A stretch of 64,000 bases of DNA from Spinacia oleracea (GCF_020520425.1 NC_079491.1:28635449-28699448), one strand, 5' to 3'; shown: positions 11,301 to 24,035, counted from the first letter of the stretch. A program made the numbers and translations. The notes: generated by a model from the sequence alone, not told the origin.

Positions 11301-14300
11301 AGGCAACAGTCAAATCTCACAGCATAAACCGGAAGCAAATATTACAAGAACTCAAATATATAATGACGAAGCCTCCTACCTACTACGTATTACACAAATT
11401 ACTTATGTAATCTATCACACTTCATATTCTGTAAAAAGCACTTCAACAGTAAAAAGTATATTCTTGTATTAGTAAGCAGTATCTTCTTCCCAGCAATTTT
11501 TAAGAACAGTAAATTGTATATTCTTGCTACTCCCAATTCTCTGAACCACCCCCCCCCCCCCCCCTCTCGAACAAGACTAATATCATATGTTTGCACCATC
11601 CTTCCTCCCCTGAACAAATATAATCATAGAGTGAACTGTAAATTGGTTCCCTTCAGCACTATTCTATCCACTACAACACATCGACTCAATGCCAATCCTG
11701 CAATCCTGCTGTTCAAGTACTTTATATGACCATACTTCCATATACTACAATGCATTTAACCATGCTAACATCAAAGTTTGTCAGCCACATCCTCCCTTTT
11801 TCGCCAAAATAACCAGTTGGTTCGCACTTCAAATGTAGTTAGAAGAGAAACCGCAGAACATACCAAGGTTTCCAGTCCAATTGTTTTAAATTCATTCTGT
11901 ATACAGTTCTCCTCCTGTACAAGGACCACATCACCAACCTGTAGACAGTTGGAAAATTCATACATGATTGACAAGAGCATAATTACTTCAACAAATACTA
12001 CATAGTATTACTTCTGTTGTTTCAATTACTTCTGTTAATGTGAAACACATGATGCAAATGGCCTGTAGGTGAAATAGGTGAATCTCGTGACCAAGGGAAA
12101 CATAATTGAAGTATGTTAAGCGTCACAACACTTGTGCTTCCACTAATATAAAATTGAATACTCTGAAGAGTGAACTGGGCCAACTGGCAAAGATAAAAAG
12201 TTTGCATCCATGCTACTTTTAGCATATAATCTGACATAAATTTCATTTCAAAAAGCATCCATGGTTGAAAACAAAATAACTAACTGAATCAAGAGAGTAA
12301 GTAGCTTTCAGCCACATATTTTTCTTAATATAGTACAAGTAAATTTTTTGTCACAACAACCACCACATAGAACAGTATGAACAGTAGCTGAAATACAAAC
12401 AAGTGAAGCAGAATCATAGGACAGTCAAACCTACATCACATTCGTGATCTAAGCATGATTCCAGCTATAACTCTATAAGAGTGATTAAGTATTTAAATCG
12501 CATAATCTGGAGTGGACGAGAGTAAAAGAGAGCCGATGTGGTGGTACATGTGCATGCAAACAACAGGCAGCTGAACGGTTCAATTTGTGTGCTACTTGGA
12601 CATTATCATAACCTAAACTTACAGAAAAGGGAATTCATATACCTTATTAATATCTCCAATAAGAAACTTTAACGACTCAGAAGAAAGCAAGTTTGGCCTG
12701 ACTTCTACCTCCAGTACTGCCCACTGAAATGCATAAACAACAAAAACACAGGGTTGTTGAAAGGCACAAGTGTATACATCATGTAAAGAAGGAGGCGAAA
12801 CAAGGGTAATAACAAAAAGTTAAAAAGGCTTGTGCAGTTTTACAGGTATGTATATGATCACAGAAATATCGGATACCACAAAATGACTTTATGAACTGAA
12901 CTACTAATGCTTCAGAGAGTGCTAGTTTTGCTCTACTAACAATGTTTTTGGTAAACAACCATAAAGAAAAACGGAGGTGAGGGAAAGAGAGGGAAGGAAA
13001 GGTAGGGAGAAAGAGGATACTTGCATTTTCTCCCTAAATCATTCCAACCATAGAAATATTTGGTTTATAAAAACGGGAAGAAAATAGATCCTCCGACTCT
13101 CTTCCCTCTGTCCATTCTTCATCTAAACAAGTGAAAATAGAATAGTGGAGTCTTATCCTCTCCCTTCCTTCCATAATCCTTCAACCAAACACAATGCAAA
13201 TTAGGATTTAGGAATCATGAATGTAATGCGGTTAATTCTATGTCACCCGGACTCTCTCGTTTGAAGTATCCAAGATGGATAAAAAAAAAATCCCCAGTGC
13301 TTTCTTTTGTATTTCAAGGATCAAACCTAATTACCGTATCCATTTGCGGTGTGAAATATGTGTATGTGTCACACACAAGTAGACGAAGTAGTGCAAGTTA
13401 ATTGGAAAAGTAAAAAATGTACATAGTAGAGATGGTTACTGCGATTCTTAGGGCCAAATTACGACTCAATCTTTCAAGAAAGCAAAGGGTGGATGTAAGT
13501 TATAATGATGTACTGATGCTTTGATTCAGTGTTTGGAGAGCAAGACTTAATTTCAAGTAAAAAAAGATAGGGGCATCGACAAAATATATATATGGAGAAT
13601 CTACACAGATTTAAATAAAGGATCGTATGAACTTACAGTTGCAGTGTCAACCCACAGCTGCGAGACAAATCCCAAGCTGCAAGCCGACATAATCCCGATC
13701 ACTTGCTTTGCAAGAATGCTTGATCTCCTCATTAACTGTTTTCTACTCCGAGATTCCAGCTTCCTCTTTGGCTTATATTTTGGCTTTGGCTTGGACTGTA
13801 GAGTCTCCTCAACTTGGTCATCACCGAACTCCAAATCCTCATTCTCCCCATCACCTTCAATAGACATAAAATCTTCAGCTTTTGAAACTCTTCCTTCACC
13901 TCCCGCCTGTAAGCCATTCTCGGAATTCAAACGCCCAAACTTACCATTTTCATTTTTCTCGCTATTTAAGCTATCACTCGCATAGCCAAAAGCTTCTTTT
14001 TCACTGATTAAACCTAGCTCTAAGTCTTCGAGCTTCTCTTCACCATTTTGCAAACCCAATTCAAAATGGTCATCCCCTCCCTCTTTCAACCTCAACTCAG
14101 AACTCAAATCAAATGCATTTGAGCCGAACACACCCAAATTTGTCACAAGTCTCTGATCCATAATAAGCTTATCATGCCTAAAAATCCTTCTAAATTTGCG
14201 GTTGGATAAACTTTTCATAACAGAACAAACTTTATACCCAGTTAATATTTCTGATGCCAAAAGTATTGGCTTGTTGTTCCAACTACATTGGCCCTGACCT

Positions 14301-14359
14301 AATTTTCTAAACCGAGTGCCGATATATTGATTTGCTGCTGACTGAACACAGTCACACAT
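8347..14359 (-). CDS. PRC-barrel domain protein, probably plastid-targeted, 426 aa, 7 exons
   Basis: Minus-strand exons: 14359-13637, 12723-12643, 11938-11864, 11292-11248, 11156-11067, 9242-9141 and 8511-8347. All junctions are GT-AG and phase 0, giving 427 codons with stop. The first 240 residues look like a transit region followed by an acidic linker (GDGENEDLEFGDDQVEE) and a basic patch (KPKPKYKPKRKLESRSRK). The conserved part begins near SLGFVSQLWVDTATWAVLEV and continues with GDVVLVQEE, VGYNVVTPGQRNLGKVRGY and the helix VHEAAASRIQRLTKGFLG. This is the pattern of the photosynthetic-reaction-centre (PRC) barrel fold in plant and cyanobacterial proteins, and no catalytic role is known to me. 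The ATG at 14359 is preferred over an in-frame ATG at 14419, because a likely 3' splice site (TTGCATATTTCAG) lies between them. A non-coding first exon ending near 14792 would splice to it. Confidence 0.8.
9437..10745 (+). mobile_element. LINE (non-LTR retrotransposon) 3' fragment in an intron
   Basis: It lies in the 9243-11066 intron of the PRC-barrel gene, in the opposite orientation. Near 9448-9940 are the words of the zf-RVT region (RHWRVSKIISNGKWNLDS, then CIICLQHTENHLHLF with a degraded RDYP). Near 10200-10560 is an RNase H-like (RVT_3) domain, seen as SYRLNVDAAW, AGCVITKDD, PAEVELELIVLRDGLHLAKE and VETDAEGV. This order is typical of the 3' part of plant L1-type LINEs. Reverse transcriptase and endonuclease are absent, so the copy is 5' truncated. 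The zinc-finger part and the RNase H part are in different frames. No target-site duplication was identified. Confidence 0.8.
11549..11564. repeat. Poly(C) run, 16 bp
   Basis: Sixteen consecutive C in an intron of the PRC-barrel gene, followed by CTCTCG. Such runs are prone to length error in sequencing. Confidence 0.8.
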
Positions 14360-14751
14360 GACTAAACTTTGATTCAGGTAATAAGGATGTAACAGGCTGA
14401 AATATGCAAAATTCTTCAACTTTGAATTACAATTTCAGTTCAACTTCGTATTTAACCCTTAATCCTGATCAACAACAGAAGCAAAGAGGCAACCATTTGA
14501 TAATTGAATAAATTCTTCAACTTTGAATTACAATATGTAAATGAAATTGATTGTCACACTTATAAGAAATTGAAATTAAATCCCAGTATTTCACACTAAT
14601 CAATAAAAAAAAACTAGCATCAAATAGTTATGTTTAAATTTCAATTTGGAAACCTATCTCAGTATTATTCTAAAGAAATTAAGAGAGGGATAAGCTTAAA
14701 AAACAAAACTTCGAGATAATTTTGCAGATAAACATATGTTATGGAGGTTTT

Positions 14752-14790
14752 GGATGGAGGGAGGGAGGGAGGGAGGGAGGAGAGAGAAAA
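14752..14790. repeat. (GGGA)n microsatellite
   Basis: About eight GGGA/GGAG units run into AGAGAGA. The run lies in the presumed first intron of the PRC-barrel gene, next to its non-coding first exon (about 14792-14870). Confidence 0.8.
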
Positions 14791-14939
14791 TACCGAAGGC
14801 AGCGACTATTGCAGGAGGATCCTGAAACGGGATGGAAGGTAATCGAACTGCGCGGGCACAGCTGCAACAGAAATTCGAGTTAATCTTAATTGGGAAAGTT
14901 TACTAATCAAATGGCAATTTTGTAAATATATGGCCGGAA

Positions 14940-15360
14940 ACTTCATTTCTTTTTGTTGTATCCGTTTCCATTTTAAGCGTTTCTTTTTGTTGTATCCGTT
15001 TCTATTTTTAGACATACATTTTATCCTAAAATACCCTTACATTTCTATCTAATTACCAAAATACCTAAAGATTCTACCCATATTCCCACCTAAATTTCCC
15101 CACCCCTATTATTTAATTCTTTTCCCTTCCCCATATACCCACTCTCTCACCACCTTTATCACCCATCATTATCACTCCTCTCTCTTACCTTATTTCTTTA
15201 TTATTTTCTCTCTTCTTTTTTTTTTATTATAATCTCTTACATACAATCATTTTTTTTACATCCAATCATTACACTTATACCAATACAAACCAAGATTCCA
15301 ATTTTCTTAAAAACTCCCCACTTTCTGAAATGGATACATCAAAAAGAAATGGAGGGAGTA
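14940..15360. mobile_element. Stowaway-like MITE
   Basis: The right end reads TTTCTTTTTGATGTATCC on the minus strand just inside a terminal TACTCCCTCC (plus strand GGAGGGAGTA at 15351-15360). The left end near 14943 carries the matching inverted text CATTTCTTTTTGTTGTATCC, and part of this is tandemly doubled near 14981. The interior is AT- and C-rich with no gene. The left terminus has lost its CTCCC motif, so its exact limit is unclear. Confidence 0.6.
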
Positions 15361-15384
15361 GTATAAATCTATCCGTTGATCGTA

Positions 15385-16440
15385 TATTTATTGTTTTTTT
15401 TGAAAGGTAAGATGAATAATACATTAAGAGCCCCTCCGCTCGAGGGTCACTCCTGAGTAATCACTATAGAGAATTTAGATGCCCAACATTGGCAATCCAT
15501 TCAGCTGCTCTATTAGCTTCTCTGAAAATATGCTTGATGTCCCACATGTCGAACGAGAGGACGAGTCTTTTAATATCGTTGATGATGTTGTGAAGTTTCC
15601 AAGGGATAGACCAGATTCCTTTATCTGAGTTGATAATGAGGAGGTTGTCACCTTCAATGTAAAGTCTTCTGATGTTGAGTCGCTTGGCTTCTTGGATACC
15701 TTTGTGAAGAGCACTAGCTTCAGCCATAAAAGCTTGGGAATGACCCAGATTGTAGGTATAGGCCGTAAGAGGTTGTCCATTGTTGTCTCTGATTATGACT
15801 CCAACTGCTGCTGAGGAAGATTTGCAAGAACCATCAAAATTGAGTTTAAAGGTATCCATTGGAGGAGGATACCAACGAACCATCACCGGAGGAGGATGAT
15901 GATGAGGAGTGGTGTGAGTGTGTGAGGTGAAAGGGGTACCCTCAAGTTGGTGATGATCAATTTGCAATCTAAATTGCCATTCATGGAAGGCTGAGACACT
16001 CGATGTGGATTGAAAGATGCATTATTGAAAGTGCAATCATTTCTTTCCTTCCAAAGAGACCAAACGGTAAAAATAAATTTACAAATCGTTGATGGATATT
16101 TTCTTAAATATTGAATAGTATCAAAGAAGTCGTGTTGAGTAATGGAAAAATCCAACCAAGTTTTGGTGAGATTGAGATGCCAAACTTTTTTTTGATGATG
16201 GGCATTGAAGAAAAAGATGATTAATTGTATCAACATAAGTATCACAAAGTGGGCAGACATCAAAGGGAAGGATATTTCTCCTGTGGAGTACATCTCTAAC
16301 CGATATGCTTTTGTGACAAATTTGCCATAAAAAGATTACAAGCTTTGGAGGAATATCAAGTTTCCAAATCCAATGAAAATCCCATTTTTTTGTATTTCCT
16401 TGGATGTCGTGGGCAATCCAATCGTTATTCGACGTCCGCG
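15385..16440 (-). mobile_element. LINE 3' fragment (zf-RVT and RNase H)
   Basis: Reading on the minus strand, a zf-RVT segment (SVRDVLHRRNI, then CPLCDTY and HLFLQCPSS, about 16190-16310) precedes an RNase H-like domain at about 15470-15880 (TFKLNFDGSC, VGVIIRDNNG, AFMAEASALHKGIQEAKRL, YIEGDN, FREANRAAEWIA). The Asp of FDGS, Glu of AEAS and Asp of EGDN match the RVT_3 acidic residues. The two parts are in different frames. A short A-rich tail lies near 15390 (T run on the plus strand). The 5' part with reverse transcriptase is missing, a usual truncation. Confidence 0.8.
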
Positions 16441-16494
16441 TACGTTAATATCGCCCGCGTCATTAATGTGAAAGTACAAATATGCCCTTATAAA

Positions 16495-16770
16495 AAAGTT
16501 AGAGAAAACTGAGTAAAATTTATTGTACACCAACATAACTTGTACCCAGTTTTCTCTAACTTTTATATTATTAAAAAAATTGATAGATAAACATTTTAAA
16601 GAGAAAATAATTAATTTTATACATTATTAGTAATTTTGAAAGAAATATTTTTTATTAAAATAAAAAAATTTATCACTACAAAATATATAACTTTTATAGA
16701 TATAAGGGTAACTTTAAGCATTTCACGTCAACTTTAACTCCGGCGTATAATATTTATTGTACACCCCATA
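16495..16770 (-). mobile_element. MITE, GTGTACAATAAAT family, copy B (inverted)
   Basis: Inverse orientation relative to the copy near 0.92 kb. It shares AACATAACTT, CCCAGTTTTCTCTAACTTTT and the TTATTGTACACC ends. It lies just upstream of the TDP1-type gene and could supply promoter-proximal sequence. Confidence 0.6.
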
Positions 16771-17061
16771 TAAATACGGAGTAAATAAAATACTTATAAA
16801 TCAGAATTTTGATTTTCCATAGTTCTAATATGAATCCGATAACCCCAACTCTCTTCCCTTAGTAAAAGCTGCGGAGTTTGGTGAGTTAGTAAAATAAATC
16901 AAAATACAATGTTAGCGTACTCGGGAAGTCGAGGCTTCTCTTGTACTGTTATTCCCTTAGCAGTTTCGTTATTTTTCCCTCCAAAATTTGTTTTGCCATT
17001 TTTTCTTCTTCAATTAGGCAATAGTTTTCTAAATTAGGGATTCCTGTAATTCAATAATCAA

Positions 17062-20000
17062 ATGAATTCGAACAATAAGAGGATTAATTTCAGAGGCGAT
17101 GTCAATTGTTCAAGCAAAAAGAAGAAGATTTCTGCTGCTTGGATTGACCTAATTCAATTAGGTGGTATAATTGTTGACAACGGAGACGGCGGCGATGACG
17201 ACGGCGGTGACCGTCTTTTGGCTTGCGATTCTCTCTCATCAGTGCTAGAACCTGATAAACCTTACACAATTGGGCGGTGCAATCGGGTCGCCCATTTCAT
17301 ATTCAGTGACCCCCGTGTAAGTAAGCAACACTGTCAGATTTTATTTGATTCTTTGGCTAAGAAATTGTACCTTTTTAATGGTGCATTTTCTGCCTCTACT
17401 TTTAATTGTAATAATCGCAATAGTTATTGTATTGTTAACCAATTTAGGGATAGATTGATTGTTAAGGATAATACAAATGAGCAAAAGGATGTTTCGTGTA
17501 GTAATTGTACATGTAATTTTAAGGTTTCTTTGAATGGAGTGTTTGTTAATGGTGTTAAGATTAAAGAGGGTATGACTGTGGAGTTGTGTGTTGGAGATGA
17601 GGTTATGCTTGTTTGTACCAACCGAAATGGTGATTGTGGCGGTTTGAAATCTTGGATTGGGTTTATGGTTCGGAGGGTCGTTTTCCAAGAGGAGCTTGTG
17701 AAACCGGGGTTTAATGAATTACAGATTCAGAGGCCGAGATTGATTAGATCATTGTTGCCGGGTAAGGTGAACAAGAGGGTATTTGCCTTGAGAGTGAGGG
17801 ATTCAGAGTCCTTAAGTTTGGGATATGATGGAGTTATTGGAAGAGCGAAGTCTCTCTTGGCTCGCTGCAATCAGATAGTGCAAAGTGATGATCCTGTTTC
17901 TTGTATTAGACGGTGTGTAGCTTCCTGCTCTTCAGTTGCTGGGCCGTATGATTGCATCATCGGGGGAAAATTGTTGGAAGGGTTTGAGCCTAGTAGTAAT
18001 ACTAAATCTCTTACAAGTGTTCCAAATGTCTCAGTTGTGAAGCAACAGCATTTTGTGACTTCTGATGTCAAGGACATCAGAGATTTGCAGCGTACTGTGG
18101 TACAATCAACTACTAGTACTGCAATTTTAGGTGAGAAGATGGTATCGTCAATGTTAAAAGCTCACACTTCATATCCAAACGGGTGTACTGGTGTTGGCTT
18201 TATTAATAACCCTTCTAATTCTTCAGAACCAATCTGCATGGATGGAAAGAACACTTCTCCTTGTGAAGCTATGAGTCAGAATGATTGTCAGGAGAAGGTT
18301 CCTTCACCACCCGGGAAGAATTTTTACTTGAATGACCTGAAAAGCATGCATCAGGGTTCATCTAAACAAAAGAAAGTTGTTTCCTTGCCAGAACTCCTGC
18401 ATCCTGTCGATAGCATCCTTAGAATGTTCATTGCAACTTTTACAAGTGATATTGAATGGTAAAGTGTCTTGTTCTTTTTCTGTGGACCTAATGTTCTCCC
18501 TTTTTAGTAACTGCATATTGTGATTTACTAGTCTAATACCGTATCAATGGCAGGTTTTTGTCATATTGTGATATTCCTTCCGATCTTCCAGTTACAGTGG
18601 CATGCCATAATACTGAGAAATGCTGGAGTGGGGACCCCAGTATGAGATCCTGTGCGCCTAATCCCAACTTCCCCAATCTAGTTGTAGTGTGAGTTACCTC
18701 CCGTCAATTATTTTTCCCGAAAACTGTAACTAACTGTTATATCCTGAAGTGACTGCTTGATGTTATGCATCTACCAACATACAGTATTGACTCTTTGTTG
18801 TGATAGGTACCCTCCTTTTCCCGAGGCAATAGCCTTTGGCAAGGATCGGAAGAATCGAGGTGTTGGTTGTCATCATCCGAAGTTGCTTGTTTTGCAAAGA
18901 GAGGATAGTATGCGTGTCATAATAACATCTGCTAATCTGGTGGCTAAGCAGGTAGGTGATCACTAAGTTTAAGTTAAATTTTCATTATCCTTTAGAATCC
19001 ATTGCATTTTGGACCTCCCCCACAACACACGCACACACACACACAAAAACAGATGTAACTTCACAATCAAAAAACACCCACTGGTTATGACAAGATACTT
19101 TCATGAGTGTTTATTTATTTTCAGCAGGGAACAGCACTAACATAATTACAACAGGATCAAAAAGCTTATTTTTTTTATATTTTTCTGTTCTCCAATTCTG
19201 TCAATGTCTTATCTAACATCTGCAGCTTATTATTTTCTATGAGTAGTTTATATCAGTCCATTGTGGACGGCTTTTTCAGATTTTAGACACCTGCAGCCTG
19301 TCCCACTTTGCAAGAAACTTTAATTGTCGAATTGTGAAAAAAGCTGGTTTTAGTTTAAATTGCAAAGCACTTGATGATTATACATTGAGTTCTGCTACAA
19401 TTGTTTCTTTTGTTACTCTTTTTATCACTTACTACGTATGTGTTCAAATTTTTTATATTTCTTTATGCTCCTAAAATTATATTTGCAATTCCATTTCCAT
19501 CTAATACGCCTTTTATTTTGAATCTGCAGTGGCAGAGTGTAACCAACACCATTTGGTGGCAAGACTTCCCATACAAAAAATCCCCTGACTGCAAATCCCT
19601 TTTTAACCAGCTTAATGGAAGTATGGATAATGATTTGAGATCCGATTTTGCTGCTCAGCTAGCAGGATTTATGGCCACTCTTGTGACTGATGTTCCTAGT
19701 GAGGCCAACTGGATTGTTGAGTTAACCAAGTATGACTTTGGAGGGGCTAGCGGCTATCTAGTTGCTTCAGTTCCTGGAATTCATTCATATAGATCTCTGT
19801 CTGCAACTTCACCTGTAAGTTCTTCTCAAGTTAGTAAGTTACAATAGTCCACACAGTTTCTACTTATGAGGTTTGATTTACATTGATGCTTGTATTCACT
19901 GTTCACTGTTCACTGTTCACTGAATGACTATTTGACTGATTTATGTTGTCAGAATGCAGAAATGAATAGATTTTTACTTCATAATATTTGGATATGGAGC

Positions 20001-23000
20001 CAACTTTCTACATCCTGCTAATTTAATGACAGAATGATTTTTATCTTCCAATAGTCAGATTCTATTAGTAGTCTCATACTACCTTATCTTTTTCATGTGA
20101 TACAGCCGAAGAGTGGGCTTCTTCCTCTCCATTTTTTTTGGTCAATGATTTGTAATGGGATTTTTGGAATCACGCTTCATGCTTAGACAAGTTTAGGAGC
20201 AGGATTTTCTGATTTATTCACATATCTGGTCTTGTGCTTTATAAGACAAGTCTGATTTGGTTTTCATCTTGTGGCAGGCCTGTAAATTAAAATGCAGTGA
20301 GATGTTGCTTGGGTCAGTTGAATCATGTGTTGTTGGTTTAAGTTATATTTTCCGGACATCAGCTGACTCAAATGGTATACAGCTTAAGAAACTGGCTTCT
20401 TATCTTGGTAAATCTTCTGAAAAAGGAAGCGGGGTGTCAGAGATTCTACTAAGAAGAGAAAAAAATGTACCTTCGGATTCCAATGCTGTGAGTGTTGTTG
20501 TTCCTAACTTTACAGAATTATCTAAAGGAGGTAAGACCCACACTTTTTTCTTTTCATTTTTTTTTTCAGTTATTACTTCTGTATGTGTGTGTTGCAAATG
20601 ATGGTTCATTGAGTTCACTAGATTGCCAAGTATCTTTGCATTCTTGGGTTGCCTCTTAACATAGCCAATATTTAGATAAATAACTCTATCCAGTCTTGTT
20701 TGAGCAAGATTATGGATGATAATATTTTATCTGGAACAAACTGTTCGATACTTTGTATTGATTACGCTGTTTTTGAATTGTTGTGATTGCTTATTGCATT
20801 AGGTTGTTAGCATATGTCCTTGTGGTCTATTGATTTTCCTTTTTGTTTCTTTCTCTAGATTGTGTACAACTCGGCTTCCTTCCTCGAGCTGTTGCAAAGT
20901 GGGTTTCTCCACTATGGGATGCGGGATTTTTTAGATTTTGTGGACATCTGTGTTCCAGGGAAGCTCTTGCAGCTGCTTTAGGAGAAAACAGCCTAAAAGT
21001 GCAATTGATTCTTCATGTATCTCAGGCATGGTATTTGGTGCTAATCAAAGACTGTATCCTTTTGTTCCATCAGCATTTGATAATAGCATGTTTAGATTTG
21101 GACTGTTCATCAAAGGTGTATTGACTCCTACAGGGTCCCAACTTTTTAGACATACCAAAGATGATGGAACCTGAACATGCTGTTGCATTTTGTTCTCTTG
21201 TTGCTTCACTTCGGAGGTGTACTGGTCTGAGGCGAATTGAAGAGGTAATATTCTATAGAATTTGAATTTAGAACTGTGCTTCCCCTGTGACCAATTTTGC
21301 TGCGGATGTCAACTGACGTGCTGCCTTTTTCAGGTGCTACATCAATATAAATGGCCTGAACCTTTGGAGTCAGATTTCATATATGGTAAGCCTTGAGTTT
21401 TTTCTTAGAATTCACATGTAAGAGGTTGAAAGTTTTCTTGAATTAGTTTTTCTTGCAACTCCTGTATATTTTTTTAGGTTCTTCATCGATAGGGACTTCA
21501 ATCAGTGCACAATTTCTAGCAGCATTTTCTGCAGCTGCTGGTAAGAGATCACAGCATCTGTATGATTCAGAAGAATCTGATCCGAAGGTGACATATCTTT
21601 GCTGTTTTTGGACCTGGTTTTTCTAAAAGTTATATGAAAATCTGTTCTATACACTTAGCTGTTGGAAGTGAAAGGCCTCTTGATTATAAATTAAATATAT
21701 CTCCTTGCTTAAGCTTTTCAATCCAATGGCTAAGGTAACATTTTTAAAGAGAATATTTGTAGTAGCAATATCCACCATTGTGTCTATCCTTGTGCGTATC
21801 TTAGCTTTGTTATGGACTTATGGTACTCTTGGCAGTGGGGATGCTGGACTTTAGCACATGAATTGAAGCATCCATCCATAAGAGTCATTTTCCCAACCAT
21901 TGACAGAGTGAAGAGTGCACATTGTGGAATATTACCTTCAAAACATCTCCTTTGCTTTTCAGAGGTATGAAATATGTTACTTTCATCTCCTCCTTTTGTG
22001 TTTTCGTATTTGTGCATTTCGTTAGCTTGTGTTAAGTTCTGATTGAGCACATTTGGAATGAACCCCGACCAGTCATTTGCAATTAGTAGTGTAGTTATTA
22101 CAAGTGGATAGACACGCTGCCATAGATAAGTAGGTAATAACGGAACGCTTCTGTCTCTCCTCAGTGATATCAGAGAAAGTTTAGAATTCGAAACAGTTTA
22201 ACATTCTCAAACGTATAATTTATTTCAGTTTGTCATCATATCTGAGCTGATTATGATTTCATATTTGTTTGCTATGATCCCTTGTTTCCTCCTGACTTTT
22301 GGGGGAGTTTTTTCTGCTTTAATTTTGTCTTACAATGGGGCATTTCATTTTTCTTTTATCCAGAAAACATGGCAAAGATTGAAGATGGTGAACATACTCC
22401 ATGATGCTGTTCCTCAACCCAGTGAAAGAGTAGGATATCCCATGCATGTCAAGGTAAAAACGTTTTTTTATTTGTCTAACACTAGTTTGTTAACCGTAGC
22501 TTGAGAAGGAAGGTAATTAGTTAGAGGAGAGAGATGGGAAGTAGGGAGGAGATATGCTGTAAATAGAGAATCAGACAAGAGAGGAGCATTCAGAATAGTG
22601 AATTGTTATCTTAGCTTTGTTAGCTTCTGGGAGTAAATCAGACAACTAGAAAGCTTCATAACCCATCCATTAGTTTTCTGATTCCAAGAAATGTCAATCT
22701 AATTCATCATGTTTTCGTTTTAACAATTAATTTTTATTTTTTTTGAGAGAATTCATAACAATGAAATTTAGACGATAGAAGTGTGAATTGAGGCGGTTTT
22801 CCTGTTTAGTCAGTGGTGTAATCATTCTATTTTCAAGTTCCTCTGATCCCTCGCATTTATTCATGTCATCTCATTTTTTAAATGACCATACAGTGCATCT
22901 TCTTATATGCAGGTCATAATATTTTTGCCTTCCACCATCTCATTTACCCTTCCTCCTCCCCTCCCCGTCTTTCTATTCCTCTCTTCCCTCCAAGGCTCCA

Positions 23001-23651
23001 ATTGTTAATGACAAAACTGGAAGATGCCACAATATCACAGGAAGGAATTATGTCTTAGTAGCACCTGAAAAAATGATTTAAAGACTATTTCTAATTTGAT
23101 GTCAGTTAATGCTGTCAAAAAATGGTAAGATGAGTAAATTTTGCAAGCAGGTAGCAAGGAGGCGTTTCAAATCGAAGACAGATGGATCTTCATTTGGCTG
23201 GATTTATTGTGGGTCACATAACATGAGTGCTGCTGCATGGGGACGACAAATTTCAAGCCAATCAGACCAATCTCCTGTTTATAGGCTTCATGTATGCAAC
23301 TATGAACTTGGTATTATATTTGTCTTTCCTCCGCCAGAGACAGAGGCCAGTAATCCAGACAACTCCCCGAATTTGGATGATATTATCTTGCCCTTTGTGG
23401 AGGCTGCCCCAAGATATGGGCCAAAAGATAGGCCAGCAACGAAACGTGCAATGAGCGAGGCCTTAACAGAGCTTGCCAAGGAGGGAAGGGCTTTTGACAT
23501 TGCAGCTGCTGTACAAGAGGCAATAGAAGAAGAGGTTCCTGATGAAGATGATGAAGTTGAAGTGGTGAATTGTGTGGTACATGAGGAGGAAGAGGAAAAT
23601 ACCTATGCTGATTTATTGTGGCACCAGGTTCACTCATCTCAGGGTTGTTGA
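17062..23651 (+). CDS. TDP1B: FHA domain plus tyrosyl-DNA phosphodiesterase (TDP1-beta type), 1124 aa, 12 exons
   Basis: Exons: 17062-18458, 18554-18688, 18807-18951, 19530-19814, 20278-20530, 20859-21025, 21134-21244, 21334-21385, 21478-21587, 21836-21964, 22364-22453 and 23151-23651. These sum to 1125 codons without internal stop. Residues about 60-190 form an FHA phosphothreonine-binding domain (YTIGRCNR, then DPRVSKQHC with the SxxH motif). From about residue 450 comes a TDP1 fold with two HKN catalytic motifs: HHPKLLVLQ with ITSANL, and YPMHVKV with CGSHNMSAAAWG. The enzyme class hydrolyses 3'-phosphotyrosyl links left by trapped topoisomerase I, so a nuclear repair role is likely. The C-terminus is strongly acidic (EEEVPDEDDEVEVV). 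This matches the Arabidopsis At5g07400 architecture as I recall it. Exon 6 seems to end at a GC donor (CAG|GCATGG). Other junctions are GT-AG. Confidence 0.9.
19894..19922. repeat. (TTCACTG)4 tandem repeat
   Basis: Four 7-bp units lie in intron 4 of the TDP1-type gene. A short (CA)n run is also present in intron 3 near 19029-19046. Confidence 0.85.
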
Positions 23652-23756
23652 ACCTTTCTTACCTCAACAAACATCATTCGTCAGTCTATCAAAAGATTAG
23701 TCTTGTAAATCACTAGTTGTACAATATGAGTACATTTATACATAATTCATTTCAAA

Positions 23757-24035
23757 AAAGACACAAATTCTTATTTAAATGTCATGTACAATAAATATTG
23801 TATAGTATGATTAAAAGTTAACCAATACGGAGTATAATGTAAAAGTTATTTATTTTTTAATGATACTTTTTTTTTTTGTATATTCCTTCAAAATTACCAA
23901 TAAGGTAATCATTTAACCCTTTTATCCATTAATATTTTTTTTGTGATATAAAAATTAATCAAAATATGTAATTTTTTTTTTTTAAAGATGGATAAAATTA
24001 TTCTGCTGTACACCTTTTGCAAGTATTATTTCTAT
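23757..24035 (+). mobile_element. MITE, GTGTACAATAAAT family, copy C
   Basis: It begins near ACAAATTCTTATTTAAATG, as copy A does (ACAAATTCTTATTTACATG), and has CATGTACAATAAATATTGTA. It ends with CTGTACACCTTTTGCAAG, matching the opposite end in inverted form. More diverged than copies A and B. It lies just after the 3' end of the TDP1-type gene. Confidence 0.55.

Noticed and set aside
14357-14419. In-frame ATG at 14419 as the start of the PRC-barrel protein
   Set aside because: A good 3' splice site (polypyrimidine-ATTTCAG) lies between it and the ATG at 14359, so it is probably intronic.
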